Shown piece after piece: positions 16,450-25,551 of a DNA stretch of 64,000 nucleotides. Numbering within the stretch: position 1 is the first letter of the stretch; every line of letters starts with the position of its first letter. The notes under the pieces were generated by a model. The model had not been told where the DNA came from and did not search any database. It saw only the letters and a program-made list of their open reading frames with translations. Origin of the DNA: Butyrivibrio sp. XPD2002. GTDB taxonomy: Bacteria; Bacillota; Clostridia; Lachnospirales; Lachnospiraceae. Where the stretch lies: assembly GCF_000423945.1 (NCBI RefSeq), contig NZ_AUIY01000001.1:620001-684000 (forward strand), read 5' to 3'. The position numbers and the translations under genes are program-made.

Positions 16450-19404
16450 TCACAGATAGGTCTCGGGAAGTGTAACATCCTCTCTGTAAAGTACCAGCTT
16501 ATCAAATACAGCTCCTGCATCGCCTGCATAGATGGTCACTGTATTAATACCCATGTGAAGGTACGCTTTCACTGAAGAGACGTGCTCATGGGCAAGAACA
16601 GATTCGCACCACTCCCTGCAGGGAAAATCCGTAAAGTAGCCTTCACCAACGCCGTGCTCTGTGCTTATCCTTCCATCATTTACGGCATATCCAAACTTAA
16701 GTCTTCCGCCCTTTACTATGGGATTGGTCATAGTAAGATGGAAATCCAGATTGTAGGTACCATCACTTTCCGCAAAGATATTGTATTTAACGAAGGGTAC
16801 TTCTCCTTTAAGAATCTCATCCTCACTAAAATCAGCTACTGAGGGGAATACCTTTATGGCCGGCTTTCCACTTTTTCCAAGGAAGTCTACAGCCTTAAAT
16901 TCTGCGCCGCCTGCTGCTTTCTTCTCACTAAAATTCTCAGCCTTTACTGATATGATTCCGCAGTTTTCCATTGCAATGTTATCGCTTGTATATCCATCAG
17001 GAACAACTACATTATCAGCTTCAAAGATAAGGTCGCAGTATGTAGTAGCGCCATTATCAAACTTAACGTTAACCCTTACCTTGGCTGTAGTTTTTCCTGA
17101 TATGAGAGCTCTGTCTATAGTAAAGCGCACTGTCTTTCTTCCGGGCTTATCGCTGTCATAGATAACCGCAGCATTTCTTCCATCGCTTACTTCAACTCTG
17201 CCCTCCTTCTCAGCACAGATAAGCCAGTCATTTTCATTTACTATCTCGTATGAGTAGCTGACATCACCTCTGCTGTCCAGATCAAGAAGAACCTCTTTTG
17301 TCTCAGGTCTCGTAAAGCCAAAGCTCCTGGGAGCAGGATATCCCTGCCAGTGGTCTCCAAGATAAACATACTTCTCACCTCTAAATGATACAGCAACCTT
17401 GGGCTCATGAAGAGGAGTCACAACGGATACAGACGGATATGTCCAGTTATAGGCATCCCAGGTTCTAAAGCCTGTATGAGCTGAGCTCATCATGTGATTC
17501 CATTTGCCGTTATTAAATGTGTGGAATTCCTCCACGTATCTCTTATCTTCGTTTATCCTCTTCCTTACAGACTCAGCGTAGTAATTTGCATACACGCAGC
17601 CCCTCTTTGCCAGCTCCTTATTCATGCCTGCTTCAACGCACATAAGAACGTTATTAAGACTGGCTGCTGCCGGATAATAGATAATGCTGCGAAAAGCCAT
17701 AAGTGCCTCGTCCTTAAGCTCCGCATTAAGCTTGTCAGCAGTATCAAGTATATCCTTTGCATCAGCATGTACCCTGTCGCCCTCAAGACCGTTCACAGGA
17801 TTATAGACATCCTCATTCATGGTCTCGGGAGTTCTCTGGGCGTTGAATCTCGTATAGCCCTCGATAACCTTGGTGATATCGTTTTTCTGCTCTGCACTTG
17901 CTCCTGCAAACTGCACATCGATCCAGCCGCGGACATACTCCTCTATTTTGTTGATGTTCTTCTCCCCATACTTTTCATAGTCATAGGCAAGGTCCATGAA
18001 AAATGAAAGGGGATACTCGTTCATCTTAAGATCGCCCACATTCACAATCCACATCTGCCTTACTCCTGACTCATAAGCAAGACTCATCTGCTCCCAGGTT
18101 TTGGTAAGTCTGTTGCAGTTAACCCACTCATAGCTGACAGGAGCGCCGTGATAGTCAAAGTGGTAATACATTCCAAAGCCGCCCGGATGATTTCTGGTAT
18201 CATCTGTAGGAAGAGCCCTTACATGTCCGTGGTTATCATCACTAAGTAAAAAAATGACATCCTTCAGTTCATCCCAGTCCTTAAGTCCCTCAGCTGTCTC
18301 ATCTCCAAAGTAATAGTCCTCGACCTCCTTGTAGATTGCCAGCATTCTCGGAACCTTCTGAATATCCTCATTTACATTCTTTTTGATAAGCTCGTCCTGA
18401 ACAGTTATGGCCTTCTTAATGACATCTATATTATCCTTAAGAGTTGCATCCTCGGGCATGAGCTTTGAATCAGCTTCACCTCTCATACCTATAGTGATCA
18501 CATTTTCAAAATCCTTATTGCGCTTTACGCCATCCTCCCAGAACCTTGTAATTCCTTCTGTATTGGATAAAAAGCTCCAGGCGTTATCATCACTGTATTT
18601 CTTATACTGTCTCTGCCATTCAACACCTGCTCTGCAAAGAGGCTCATGGTGAGATGTTCCCATTATTACGCCCATCTTATCAGCAAGCTCTGCATTTAAA
18701 AGTCCCGGTCCATCCTCTGAAAATGAGGAGTTCCACATGGCAGGCCACATGTAATTACCCTTAAGCCTGAGAAGAAGCTCAAATATCTTCTCATAGGCTT
18801 TAGCATTAACATCCCCGAACTTCTCTGTAGCCCAGCCGCCAAATGCCGGCCACTCATCATTTATGAAAAATCCGCGGTACTTAACTGAAGGCTCCTTTGA
18901 AACTATCTCCTTATCAAAATCAAGGACTATCTCGTTCTTCTTAACGGGAGCTACATCTCCAAAATAGATAAGAGGTGATACTCCGCACATCTTAGATAAG
19001 TGGAACATACCGTAGATAGTTCCCCTCTTATCACTTCCTGCGATCACGAGAAGCTCCTTCACATTTTGGCTATCCTCAAAGGGCGCTTCTATTACAGTAA
19101 TCTTATACACCTCTCGCTTATCTCTGATATCAGAAAGGCCAAGCTTTCCCTCTTTTTCAAGTCTGTCAAGGAGAGGGCTTTTTCCTATGGTAGCCATAAG
19201 CACAAGGCTATTGTCTGATATGGCACCTTTATTTAAGCTGCTCTCCAGAGCGTCTACACTACTTACTATTTCCGGGCGAACATCTGTAACTGCCTCAACA
19301 TCAGAAGCCACAGTCTCCCCTATCATCTTTATTCCTTCAAAGCTCTCATTCTCAATTATGAATGCAGCTACTTTATCGTCTTTATACAAACTGAAACTGC
19401 TCAT
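16450..19404 (-). CDS. GH115 xylan alpha-1,2-glucuronidase
   Basis: A 984-residue glycoside hydrolase. GH115 enzymes remove (4-O-methyl)glucuronic acid side chains from xylan. Recognised by SVKYRGFFINDEWPAFGGW, KGNYMWPAMWNSSF, MGVIMGTSHHEPLCRAGVEW, LLSDDNHGHVRALP and GGFGMYYHFDYHGAPVSYEW. A C-terminal GH115_C-like domain (about 800-980) ends with the beta-rich YLHMGINTVTIYAGD segment. Length is normal for the family. There is no signal peptide, so it should act in the cytosol on imported oligosaccharides, as many Butyrivibrio hydrolases do. It has no sugar transporter or regulator beside it. Its Shine-Dalgarno lies in a strong hairpin that is followed by a T-run and then the start codon. Confidence 0.92.
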   Translation of the reverse strand: MSSFSLYKDDKVAAFIIENESFEGIKMIGETVASDVEAVTDVRPEIVSSVDALESSLNKGAISDNSLVLMATIGKSPLLDRLEKEGKLGLSDIRDKREVYKITVIEAPFEDSQNVKELLVIAGSDKRGTIYGMFHLSKMCGVSPLIYFGDVAPVKKNEIVLDFDKEIVSKEPSVKYRGFFINDEWPAFGGWATEKFGDVNAKAYEKIFELLLRLKGNYMWPAMWNSSFSEDGPGLLNAELADKMGVIMGTSHHEPLCRAGVEWQRQYKKYSDDNAWSFLSNTEGITRFWEDGVKRNKDFENVITIGMRGEADSKLMPEDATLKDNIDVIKKAITVQDELIKKNVNEDIQKVPRMLAIYKEVEDYYFGDETAEGLKDWDELKDVIFLLSDDNHGHVRALPTDDTRNHPGGFGMYYHFDYHGAPVSYEWVNCNRLTKTWEQMSLAYESGVRQMWIVNVGDLKMNEYPLSFFMDLAYDYEKYGEKNINKIEEYVRGWIDVQFAGASAEQKNDITKVIEGYTRFNAQRTPETMNEDVYNPVNGLEGDRVHADAKDILDTADKLNAELKDEALMAFRSIIYYPAAASLNNVLMCVEAGMNKELAKRGCVYANYYAESVRKRINEDKRYVEEFHTFNNGKWNHMMSSAHTGFRTWDAYNWTYPSVSVVTPLHEPKVAVSFRGEKYVYLGDHWQGYPAPRSFGFTRPETKEVLLDLDSRGDVSYSYEIVNENDWLICAEKEGRVEVSDGRNAAVIYDSDKPGRKTVRFTIDRALISGKTTAKVRVNVKFDNGATTYCDLIFEADNVVVPDGYTSDNIAMENCGIISVKAENFSEKKAAGGAEFKAVDFLGKSGKPAIKVFPSVADFSEDEILKGEVPFVKYNIFAESDGTYNLDFHLTMTNPIVKGGRLKFGYAVNDGRISTEHGVGEGYFTDFPCREWCESVLAHEHVSSVKAYLHMGINTVTIYAGDAGAVFDKLVLYREDVTLPETYL

Positions 19405-19453
19405 AAAAAATACCTCCGTACTTTCCTAGTATCACACATAGAAAGTACGAAGG
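19405..19453 (-). promoter_or_regulatory. Hairpin plus T-run burying the GH115 ribosome site
   Basis: On the minus strand CCTTCGTACTTTC (19441-19453) pairs with GAAAGTACGGAGG (19413-19425), 13 pairs with one G-U. The GGAGG Shine-Dalgarno of the GH115 gene lies inside the right arm. TATTTTTT follows at once, then the ATG at 19404. The element has the form of an intrinsic terminator for the ABC exporter operon and also of a translational block for GH115. Confidence 0.65.
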
Positions 19454-19518
19454 CTTATTCATTCTTGCTATTCTTATATATTATTTTGCGCTTCTAATAT
19501 GCCGTATAAAACAATATG

Positions 19519-21348
19519 TTATATCGCTTTTGCTTCCATCTCCTCAAACTGCCTTGAGAACAGCTGGTGATAATAGCCGCCCACATTTTTCATAAGCTCC
19601 TTGTGGGTTCCGCGCTCGATTATCTTGCCGTCCTTTACAACAAGGATTACATCAGCATCAACTACAGTTGATAATCTGTGCGCTATCATAAATGAGGTTC
19701 TTCCCTTTATCACTACGGAAATAGCATCCTGGATCGCTTTTTCAGTAACGGTATCAATGGATGAGGTCGCCTCATCAAGAACCAGGATTCTGGGATCAGC
19801 AAGGATCGCTCTTGCAAAGGACAGAAGCTGTTTTTCTCCTGTTGAGAGCATGTCTCCGCCTTCACCTACGTCACTGTCAAGGCCATTATCCATTCTCTCC
19901 ACAATCTTATCTGCTGAAACCAGTTTTAATGCATCCCATATCTTATCATCAGTGGCATCGGGATTACCGTACTTTAGGTTCTCCCTTACGCTTCCTGAAA
20001 ACAGGTGAGGTGTCTGCAGCACATAGCCGATATTGCTGTGGAGCCAGAGCTGTGATCTCTCCTTGGCATTTCTGCCATCTATCAGAACCTCTCCGCTTGT
20101 GGGCTCAAAGAATCTGCACACAAGATTAACAAGTGTGGACTTACCTGCTCCTGTCTCACCAACTATCGCAACGTTTGTGCCCTGAGGGACCTTTAAGTTA
20201 AAGTGCTCAAGCACGTACTCTTTTCCATCAGGATAATGGAAGGATACATCCTTAAACTCCACATCCCCGATAAGCTCCTCCCAGTTCTCCTTCTTGGGAT
20301 TAAAGGTATCGCCGTATTTTTCAATAACCTCAGGTGAATCTGCAACATCAGATTCTGTTCCCAAAAGTCTTGTAAGTCTCTCCACGTTAACCTGAACCGC
20401 AATTAGGTCTGATATTGTTACAATAATATTCTGTATAGGCTCAAGAATTCCAAGGGCATAGGACAGGAAAATTGAAAGGGTTCCTATCTCCATAACTCCC
20501 TCCATGGTTATCTTTCCGCCTCTCCAGAGCACAAGTGCCAGGGCGCAGGATGAGAGCATTGTAACGGAGGCAGAGAACATCGCTGAAAAGTGTGTTGCGT
20601 GTACCGCATTTTTCCTGTAGTTCTCCGTATCCTTCCTGAAGTCGTTCTGTATCCTGTCCTCAATAACGAGAGTCTTTATGGCTTTAGCGCCAGTTATACC
20701 CTCGTTGAAGTTACCGGTAATTGTTGAGTTCAGCTCCCTGATGTGTCTGTTTAATATGATCAGATGTCTCTGAAAATAAATAACAAGCACGATCGCGATT
20801 GGTATCAGCATCAGTATATACATAGCAAGCCTTACGTTTACTGCCAGCATGACTATCAGCACGAACAGGATATAGCTTCCGTTCCAGACTATATCCATAA
20901 GTCTCCATGCGCACATCACACCGATCTTTCCGGTATCACTCATAACCCTGGCGTGGATATAGCCCACGTTGTTCTGATTGAAATATGAAAAGGACAGCTC
21001 CTGCAGATGATTAAATGCAGCGTTTCTAAGGTCCCTGTCAATTGACATCTCAATCTCTCCGCAGGTGTTTGCACTTATAAAGTCCATGACGAGCTTTACT
21101 ATAAGCACAGTGGCATAGATAAGAGCAAAGTATCCAATCCCCTTGGTCGTACCCTTTGCAATAAAGTTATTAAGTGCATATCTGTTAAAAAGCGGAATGA
21201 AGGAATCCACCATACTTACCATACTGCCAAGAAAAATCATCATAGCCATCTTTGGCAGATAGGGTTTTAAAAATGGCATAAGTCTTGGGATTCCAAACCA
21301 GGGGAGCTTGACGTATTTTTTATCTTTTGATGTCTTACTATTAGGCAA
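19519..21348 (-). CDS. ABC exporter half-transporter, canonical ATPase subunit
   Basis: A 609-residue membrane-ATPase fusion: six-helix ABC exporter domain (about 30-330) and nucleotide-binding domain (about 370-600). Walker A is GETGAGKST, the signature is LSTGEKQLLSF, Walker B is ILVLDEATSSID with the catalytic Glu, and the switch His is in IAHRLSTV. The partner encoded just upstream has a degenerate Walker B, so the two should form a heterodimer like LmrCD or BmrCD. The start is probably TTG at 21348: GGAGGAGG lies 8-10 nt upstream, while the in-frame ATG at 21381 would put that Shine-Dalgarno inside the coding part. It overlaps the partner by 8 nt. Possible drug, lipid or peptide export. 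Confidence 0.9.
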   Translation of the reverse strand: MPNSKTSKDKKYVKLPWFGIPRLMPFLKPYLPKMAMMIFLGSMVSMVDSFIPLFNRYALNNFIAKGTTKGIGYFALIYATVLIVKLVMDFISANTCGEIEMSIDRDLRNAAFNHLQELSFSYFNQNNVGYIHARVMSDTGKIGVMCAWRLMDIVWNGSYILFVLIVMLAVNVRLAMYILMLIPIAIVLVIYFQRHLIILNRHIRELNSTITGNFNEGITGAKAIKTLVIEDRIQNDFRKDTENYRKNAVHATHFSAMFSASVTMLSSCALALVLWRGGKITMEGVMEIGTLSIFLSYALGILEPIQNIIVTISDLIAVQVNVERLTRLLGTESDVADSPEVIEKYGDTFNPKKENWEELIGDVEFKDVSFHYPDGKEYVLEHFNLKVPQGTNVAIVGETGAGKSTLVNLVCRFFEPTSGEVLIDGRNAKERSQLWLHSNIGYVLQTPHLFSGSVRENLKYGNPDATDDKIWDALKLVSADKIVERMDNGLDSDVGEGGDMLSTGEKQLLSFARAILADPRILVLDEATSSIDTVTEKAIQDAISVVIKGRTSFMIAHRLSTVVDADVILVVKDGKIIERGTHKELMKNVGGYYHQLFSRQFEEMEAKAI

Positions 21349-23167
21349 TGTCTTCTCCTCCTCCCTGAATCTGAATATCATATATTCTGCGATACAGACC
21401 GCTCTTCGCCAGGAGTTCTTCGTGAGTTCCCTCCTCAGCCACCTTTCCGTGACTAAGAACTATTATGTGGTCTGCATGCATAAGTGTAGTAATTCTATGT
21501 GAAATGATAATTGTTGTAGCTCGGCCAACATGCATATCAAGAGCAGCTCTTATCTTAGCATCGGTCTCGGTATCCACCGCTGAAAGTGAATCATCAAAGA
21601 CCATGATAGGAGGCTCTGACACAAGCATCTGGGCGATAGCTGTTCTCTGCTTCTGACCTCCAGACAAGGTAACTCCGCGCTCTCCGACAAAGGTATCATA
21701 GCCGTCATCAAAGCTTTTTATTGTCTCATCAAGAGATGCCATTCTGGCAGCCTTTCTGATATCCTCTATGCCGGCGGATTTATTGGTTATACCGATATTT
21801 TCATACAGAGTTCTTGAGAAAAGGAAGGGCTCCTGCAGCACAAGACCGATGTTTTCTCTTAGATAGTCCATCTTCATGTCTCTGATATCAACGCCGCCTA
21901 TAGTGATGCTTCCGCCATCCTCGGGAAGGTTATAAAGTCTGTCCAGAAGGTACATAAGTGTCGATTTTCCTGAGCCTGTTCCTCCAAGAACGCCCACTGT
22001 CTCTCCCGCTTTTACAGTAAAGCTGACATCCTTTAATATCTCAGCCTGACCGTTATTATATGAAAAGCTCACATCCTTAAACTCAATGTCCTTATCAAGA
22101 GGCGGCTCTATCGCCCCCTCCTTGTCTTTTTCAACCTCTGAATTCATGATGTATCTTAATCTGTCGATCGATACCCCTGCCTTACTCATTTCAGAGATAA
22201 CTCTTCCAAGTACACGTACCGGCCACGAGATCATGGCATTGTAGGATACGAAGGCGATAAGCTCACCAACTGTGATGCTTCCGTTTACGCAGAATATGGA
22301 TCCCATTACCAGCATAGTCATTCCCTGCATTCCGGATATCATGTCATTGGATGTCCAGAAGGCCGCAAGGAGCCTCATAAGATTAATCCACATCTTGGTG
22401 TAGTCTTTGTTTTTAGCTTCAAAGCGCTCGCGCTCAAACTTCTCTCTTCCAAAGGCACGAACCACTCTCACACCTGTCAGGTTCTCCTGGGCAATCGCTG
22501 AGAGCTTACCCTCCTCAACGTCCGCATGCTCGAAGGCACTGCCGATCTTGTTATGAAAAAACAGTGAATACAGCACGATTATCGGGATAAACGCCGCTGA
22601 TAAAAGTGAGAGCTTTAAATCGATCTGGAACATAAAATATATTCCAAGGCCGATCATTATCACTATCCTGAAGAGCGCAGTCAGCTGCTCTGAAAGAAAA
22701 ACCTTTATGGTCTCTACATCAGAAGTACAGCGCTGGATAATATCACCCGTGTGGTTTTCTCCATGCCAGGAAAATGGCAGATGGCAGATGTGCTCAAAGA
22801 GAATATCCCTCATTCTGCATATAAGCTTTTCAGCAGCCATGGAATTAAACAGCTTGTTGAGATAACGAAAAGCAGCACAAACAAGCGCTATCAGCACAAC
22901 GATCAGCGCTATTACAAAAATGTGCCCCTTAAGATAGTCCTTTCCGCCTGTCAGATTTATAAGCATCTGCATGTAAAAGGGCATTACCGACTCGGAATCT
23001 CCGATCAGGTAGTCCACCGTATACTGGATGATCTTTGGATTGACCATGTCCAGAAAAGCGACAGCCATGGAAAATAATATGCCGGCGAAAAATAAGGCTT
23101 TACTCCCTCTAAGGAAGAACAGGACCAGTGATAGTTTAGTAGGAAATTGTTCTTTAGTAGTTTTCAT
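21341..23167 (-). CDS. ABC exporter half-transporter, degenerate ATPase subunit
   Basis: A 608-residue exporter subunit with six membrane helices (about 20-320) and an ATPase domain (about 350-595). Walker A is GGTGSGKST and the signature is a canonical LSGGQKQR. The Walker B is IMVFDDSLSAVD, with Asp where the catalytic Glu should be, the mark of the non-hydrolytic site in heterodimeric exporters. The switch His is kept (ISHRITTL). GGAGG precedes the ATG. It lies 32 nt after the C39-like protease gene and overlaps its partner, so all three form a transcription unit. Substrate unknown; the adjacent protease raises the possibility of peptide export. Confidence 0.92.
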   Translation of the reverse strand: MKTTKEQFPTKLSLVLFFLRGSKALFFAGILFSMAVAFLDMVNPKIIQYTVDYLIGDSESVMPFYMQMLINLTGGKDYLKGHIFVIALIVVLIALVCAAFRYLNKLFNSMAAEKLICRMRDILFEHICHLPFSWHGENHTGDIIQRCTSDVETIKVFLSEQLTALFRIVIMIGLGIYFMFQIDLKLSLLSAAFIPIIVLYSLFFHNKIGSAFEHADVEEGKLSAIAQENLTGVRVVRAFGREKFERERFEAKNKDYTKMWINLMRLLAAFWTSNDMISGMQGMTMLVMGSIFCVNGSITVGELIAFVSYNAMISWPVRVLGRVISEMSKAGVSIDRLRYIMNSEVEKDKEGAIEPPLDKDIEFKDVSFSYNNGQAEILKDVSFTVKAGETVGVLGGTGSGKSTLMYLLDRLYNLPEDGGSITIGGVDIRDMKMDYLRENIGLVLQEPFLFSRTLYENIGITNKSAGIEDIRKAARMASLDETIKSFDDGYDTFVGERGVTLSGGQKQRTAIAQMLVSEPPIMVFDDSLSAVDTETDAKIRAALDMHVGRATTIIISHRITTLMHADHIIVLSHGKVAEEGTHEELLAKSGLYRRIYDIQIQGGGEDIA

Positions 23168-23199
23168 AGTCCTCCAGTCTTTGTATGTAACATGTTTGG

Positions 23200-23934
23200 T
23201 TAGTAGTTATATTTGTCTGACGAAGGTCTTCTTATGGCAACGGTGACAAGAGGAACAGTTTTTTCTCCGGCGCCAAATGCAGCATCACTCAGCGTCCTGT
23301 AAGCTCCCTGTCTTACGAAGTCTCCTTCTTTTGACTTGCAATAATTATTATGAATATAGAATCCGTCGGATTCCTTTGATATGCAGACCGTATGAAGCTG
23401 GTCTCTTATATTTTCATGGTTCCAGTAAAAGGTCACGATGAAAGTATGAAACTCATCTCCCAGACTGTCGATGACCGCTTTTTTCCTGGTGGTTACTTTT
23501 TTTACCTCATATCCTCTCTTCTTAAAAAATGAAGCAGGTGCTGAGGGTGTAATTCCAAATCCCCCCTTAAGTGCAGCCCCCTTTTGTTCGAAATAACTAA
23601 TGAGAGGGGGAATCTTCACATCCTTTTCACCAAGGCACTTAAGAGCATTATAGGTAGCGATTATCTCGCACCCCGAATAGCTCATGTTGGACTTTTTGTG
23701 ACTGCCGAAGGCAACACCTTCCCAGGTCTTCTGATTCTCGATCAGCTCTCCGCAGCAAAAAAGCCTATTCCCATTCTCAGAAAGAAACCTCTCGTTTTCT
23801 TCTAAATGCCGCGCTCTAACGTCCTTCTTTACAGAGCCGCTCAAGAATGCAATAATTGAAAAAAAGAACAAAACTATACAATTTGGTATATATTTCGGTA
23901 TTATTTTTTCATACAACTTTGGTTTTTTTGGCAT
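23200..23934 (-). CDS. Membrane-anchored C39-like cysteine protease
   Basis: A 244-residue protein with one N-terminal membrane segment (about 15-33, IPNCIVLFFFSIIAFLSGS). The rest reads as a C39-like papain fold. A probable catalytic Cys89 is in MSYSGCEIIATYNAL, His181 in DQLHTVCI and a polar residue in HNN (195-197). C39 domains normally sit on the N-terminus of peptidase-containing ABC transporters and cut double-glycine leaders; here the protease would be a separate protein. The fold also occurs in secreted proteins with other roles. First gene before the heterodimeric exporter, 32 nt away. The Shine-Dalgarno is weak. No candidate peptide gene was found beside it. Confidence 0.65.
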   Translation of the reverse strand: MPKKPKLYEKIIPKYIPNCIVLFFFSIIAFLSGSVKKDVRARHLEENERFLSENGNRLFCCGELIENQKTWEGVAFGSHKKSNMSYSGCEIIATYNALKCLGEKDVKIPPLISYFEQKGAALKGGFGITPSAPASFFKKRGYEVKKVTTRKKAVIDSLGDEFHTFIVTFYWNHENIRDQLHTVCISKESDGFYIHNNYCKSKEGDFVRQGAYRTLSDAAFGAGEKTVPLVTVAIRRPSSDKYNY

Positions 23935-23962
23935 TTATTTTCACCACGCTTTAACTTTTGCT

Positions 23963-23990
23963 GTAAACGCTATTTACACAAATAGTTTAC
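23963..23990. promoter_or_regulatory. Inverted repeat in the divergent C39/PilZ spacer
   Basis: GTAAACGCTATTT and AAATAGTTTAC face each other around ACA; the left arm has two extra bases. It lies between two divergently transcribed genes, a place expected for an operator, but no regulator is known for it. Confidence 0.4.
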
Positions 23991-24059
23991 TGTGTTTAAA
24001 TTTATAAGGTTGTGCATAATTAAAATACACTTAAACCGTGTTTTATGAGAGAGGTTACA

Positions 24060-24734
24060 ATGAATATCACAGAGCTTGTATCAGGCACAGAACTTACTGT
24101 AAGCATACTAATAGATAATATGCCGGTCAACATAAAGACAAAAGCCATCTCTGTTATGGAGGATGCTCTTTTGGTTGAGCCGCTTAAATACCATGGCAAG
24201 CCCATACCTGCAGCCACACAGGCAACAGCAGTAGCGGTGCTTCCCCCGAGGAATCTCACTGTCAGTTTTCATCTTCATTCTGTCATACCTTTTGAAAACT
24301 GGAGCGATACCTATTATCTTCTTAAGGGATCAGAGATCATATCCGAGATTGATAATCAGAGAAAGGCTGAGCGCTACGTTTTAAATGCTCTTGGCAAAGC
24401 CGTTATCAATCACGTAAACACTACCAGTGCAATTATATATGACATTTCAATTCGCGGTATGTCACTTCTTCTTGGAAAAAATGCAACTGCCAAGGAAGGC
24501 GACATGATAAGACTTACCTTCAAGCCTGCGGGATATACCAAGGCCTTTGAGATCACCCTCATTGTGGTAAGAAATTTCAAAATAGGTACTTATGATGCCG
24601 TCGGATGTAAGATGCGCGGAATAGACAGCCAGCTCATGACCTACATCATGACTATCAAAAAACAGAAGGACGAAATAAAGCGTGTTCAGTCCCAGTCAAA
24701 GGTACTGGTTCACGATATGTCAGCAGACGAATAA
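24060..24734 (+). CDS. PilZ-domain c-di-GMP receptor
   Basis: A 224-residue cytosolic protein. A YcgR-like N-terminal beta domain (about 1-95) is followed by a PilZ domain (about 100-205). The c-di-GMP motifs are NQRKAERYVL (RxxxR-type, at the domain border) and DISIRGMSLLLG (D/N-x-S-x-x-G), so binding is plausible. YcgR-type proteins act on flagellar motors or other outputs when c-di-GMP is high. The start at 24060 has GAGAGG about 6 nt upstream, better than an in-frame ATG at 24045. Monocistronic, with a terminator 65 nt after the stop. Confidence 0.9.
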   Translation: MNITELVSGTELTVSILIDNMPVNIKTKAISVMEDALLVEPLKYHGKPIPAATQATAVAVLPPRNLTVSFHLHSVIPFENWSDTYYLLKGSEIISEIDNQRKAERYVLNALGKAVINHVNTTSAIIYDISIRGMSLLLGKNATAKEGDMIRLTFKPAGYTKAFEITLIVVRNFKIGTYDAVGCKMRGIDSQLMTYIMTIKKQKDEIKRVQSQSKVLVHDMSADE

Positions 24735-24797
24735 TCCTTATTCGTAAGCCGCGCTATAGAAAGCACGGAACAATTGAAAAAGGTCTTGTGCAACAAT

Positions 24798-24828
24798 AAA
24801 AAGGAGTTGTTAAAAACAACTCCTTTAA
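24798..24828. terminator. Bidirectional terminator
   Basis: Hairpin AAAGGAGTTGTT/AACAACTCCTTT with T-rich sequence on both sides, between the convergent PilZ gene and the small gene ending at 24837. Confidence 0.85.
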
Positions 24829-24836
24829 TTATCTCA

Positions 24837-25136
24837 TCAGCCTGCTACAGGTACCATCTCATCCATTACATCTGAACTATCGTTATTTTCATTTGTAATC
24901 AGCTCATCCGTCTTCCTCGGAGCGCGAACACCGAAGCTTCCCTCGTATCGCTGTTCCTTAAGTATTTTACGGATAGCAGCCAAATCCTTACTCATATCCT
25001 CTCGTCTCTTACAAACCACCGTAGGTACGCTTCCGTTCCCCATCTCTACGATATATCCGGCTTCGCCGAGGATCTTCTGGATTTTAAGCTTATCTGTGGT
25101 ACGAATCTCTGCAGGTGTCTTATCTTCTCTCCCCAC
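24837..25136 (-). CDS. Small conserved-looking protein of unknown function
   Basis: A 99-residue soluble, charged protein that I do not recognise. The N-terminal half (KLKIQKILGEAGYIVEMGNGSVPTVVCKR) could form a small alpha-beta fold; the C-terminal tail is acidic and probably disordered. The start is set at GTG 25136 because AGGAGG lies 6 nt upstream; an in-frame ATG at 25157 lies before that site. A promoter TTGCAA-17-TATATT is visible about 50-80 nt upstream on the minus strand, supporting a real gene. Confidence 0.6.
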   Translation of the reverse strand: MGREDKTPAEIRTTDKLKIQKILGEAGYIVEMGNGSVPTVVCKRREDMSKDLAAIRKILKEQRYEGSFGVRAPRKTDELITNENNDSSDVMDEMVPVAG

Positions 25137-25510
25137 TACAAACCTCCTATAAATCAAACAATTAGCAGAATTTGTGTTTCAAGTTTCTTCTACCACAAAA
25201 TATAGCACATCCAAAATCACATTGCAAGGATTGGCATTACTTTAACAAAGTGAATTCCGCCTGTTTACTGGGCTTTTTAAACAGGCAGCTACGGCAATCC
25301 GTCAATTTTTATTCCATCTTCATACTTGTCCAATTAGTTTATAAACATAATATCTTTACTTTATAAACCAGCCATATTTTGTACATATATTTATCCTAAC
25401 ATATACTCATCAGAGATGAACAACATCTTCTGAACCCCAAAAAACTTTTTTCATACAACATGGCCATGCGACTCCCCATCGCATGGCCACCTCCCATTAA
25501 TGAGATAATT
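25137..25510. other. Intergenic stretch without a gene
   Basis: About 370 nt, AT-rich, no credible coding frame. It holds the TTGCAA-17-TATATT promoter of the small gene ending at 24837, an inverted repeat GCCTGTTTA/TTAAACAGGC at about 25260-25288, and a perfect 11-bp inverted repeat TGGCCATGCGA/TCGCATGGCCA at about 25461-25489 with a CTCCCCA loop. The second could be an operator or a stable hairpin; no T-run follows it. Confidence 0.5.
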
Positions 25511-25546
25511 TTACCCGGACTTCATAGTTAGAAGCCCGGGTTTATT
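25511..25546 (-). terminator. Hairpin after the surface protease gene
   Basis: Stem ACCCGG-CTTC/GAAG-CCGGGT just past the stop at 25552. The minus-strand tail is only AAAATTATC, while the plus strand has TTTATTT, so strength as a minus-strand terminator is uncertain. Confidence 0.6.
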
Positions 25547-25551
25547 TCTGC

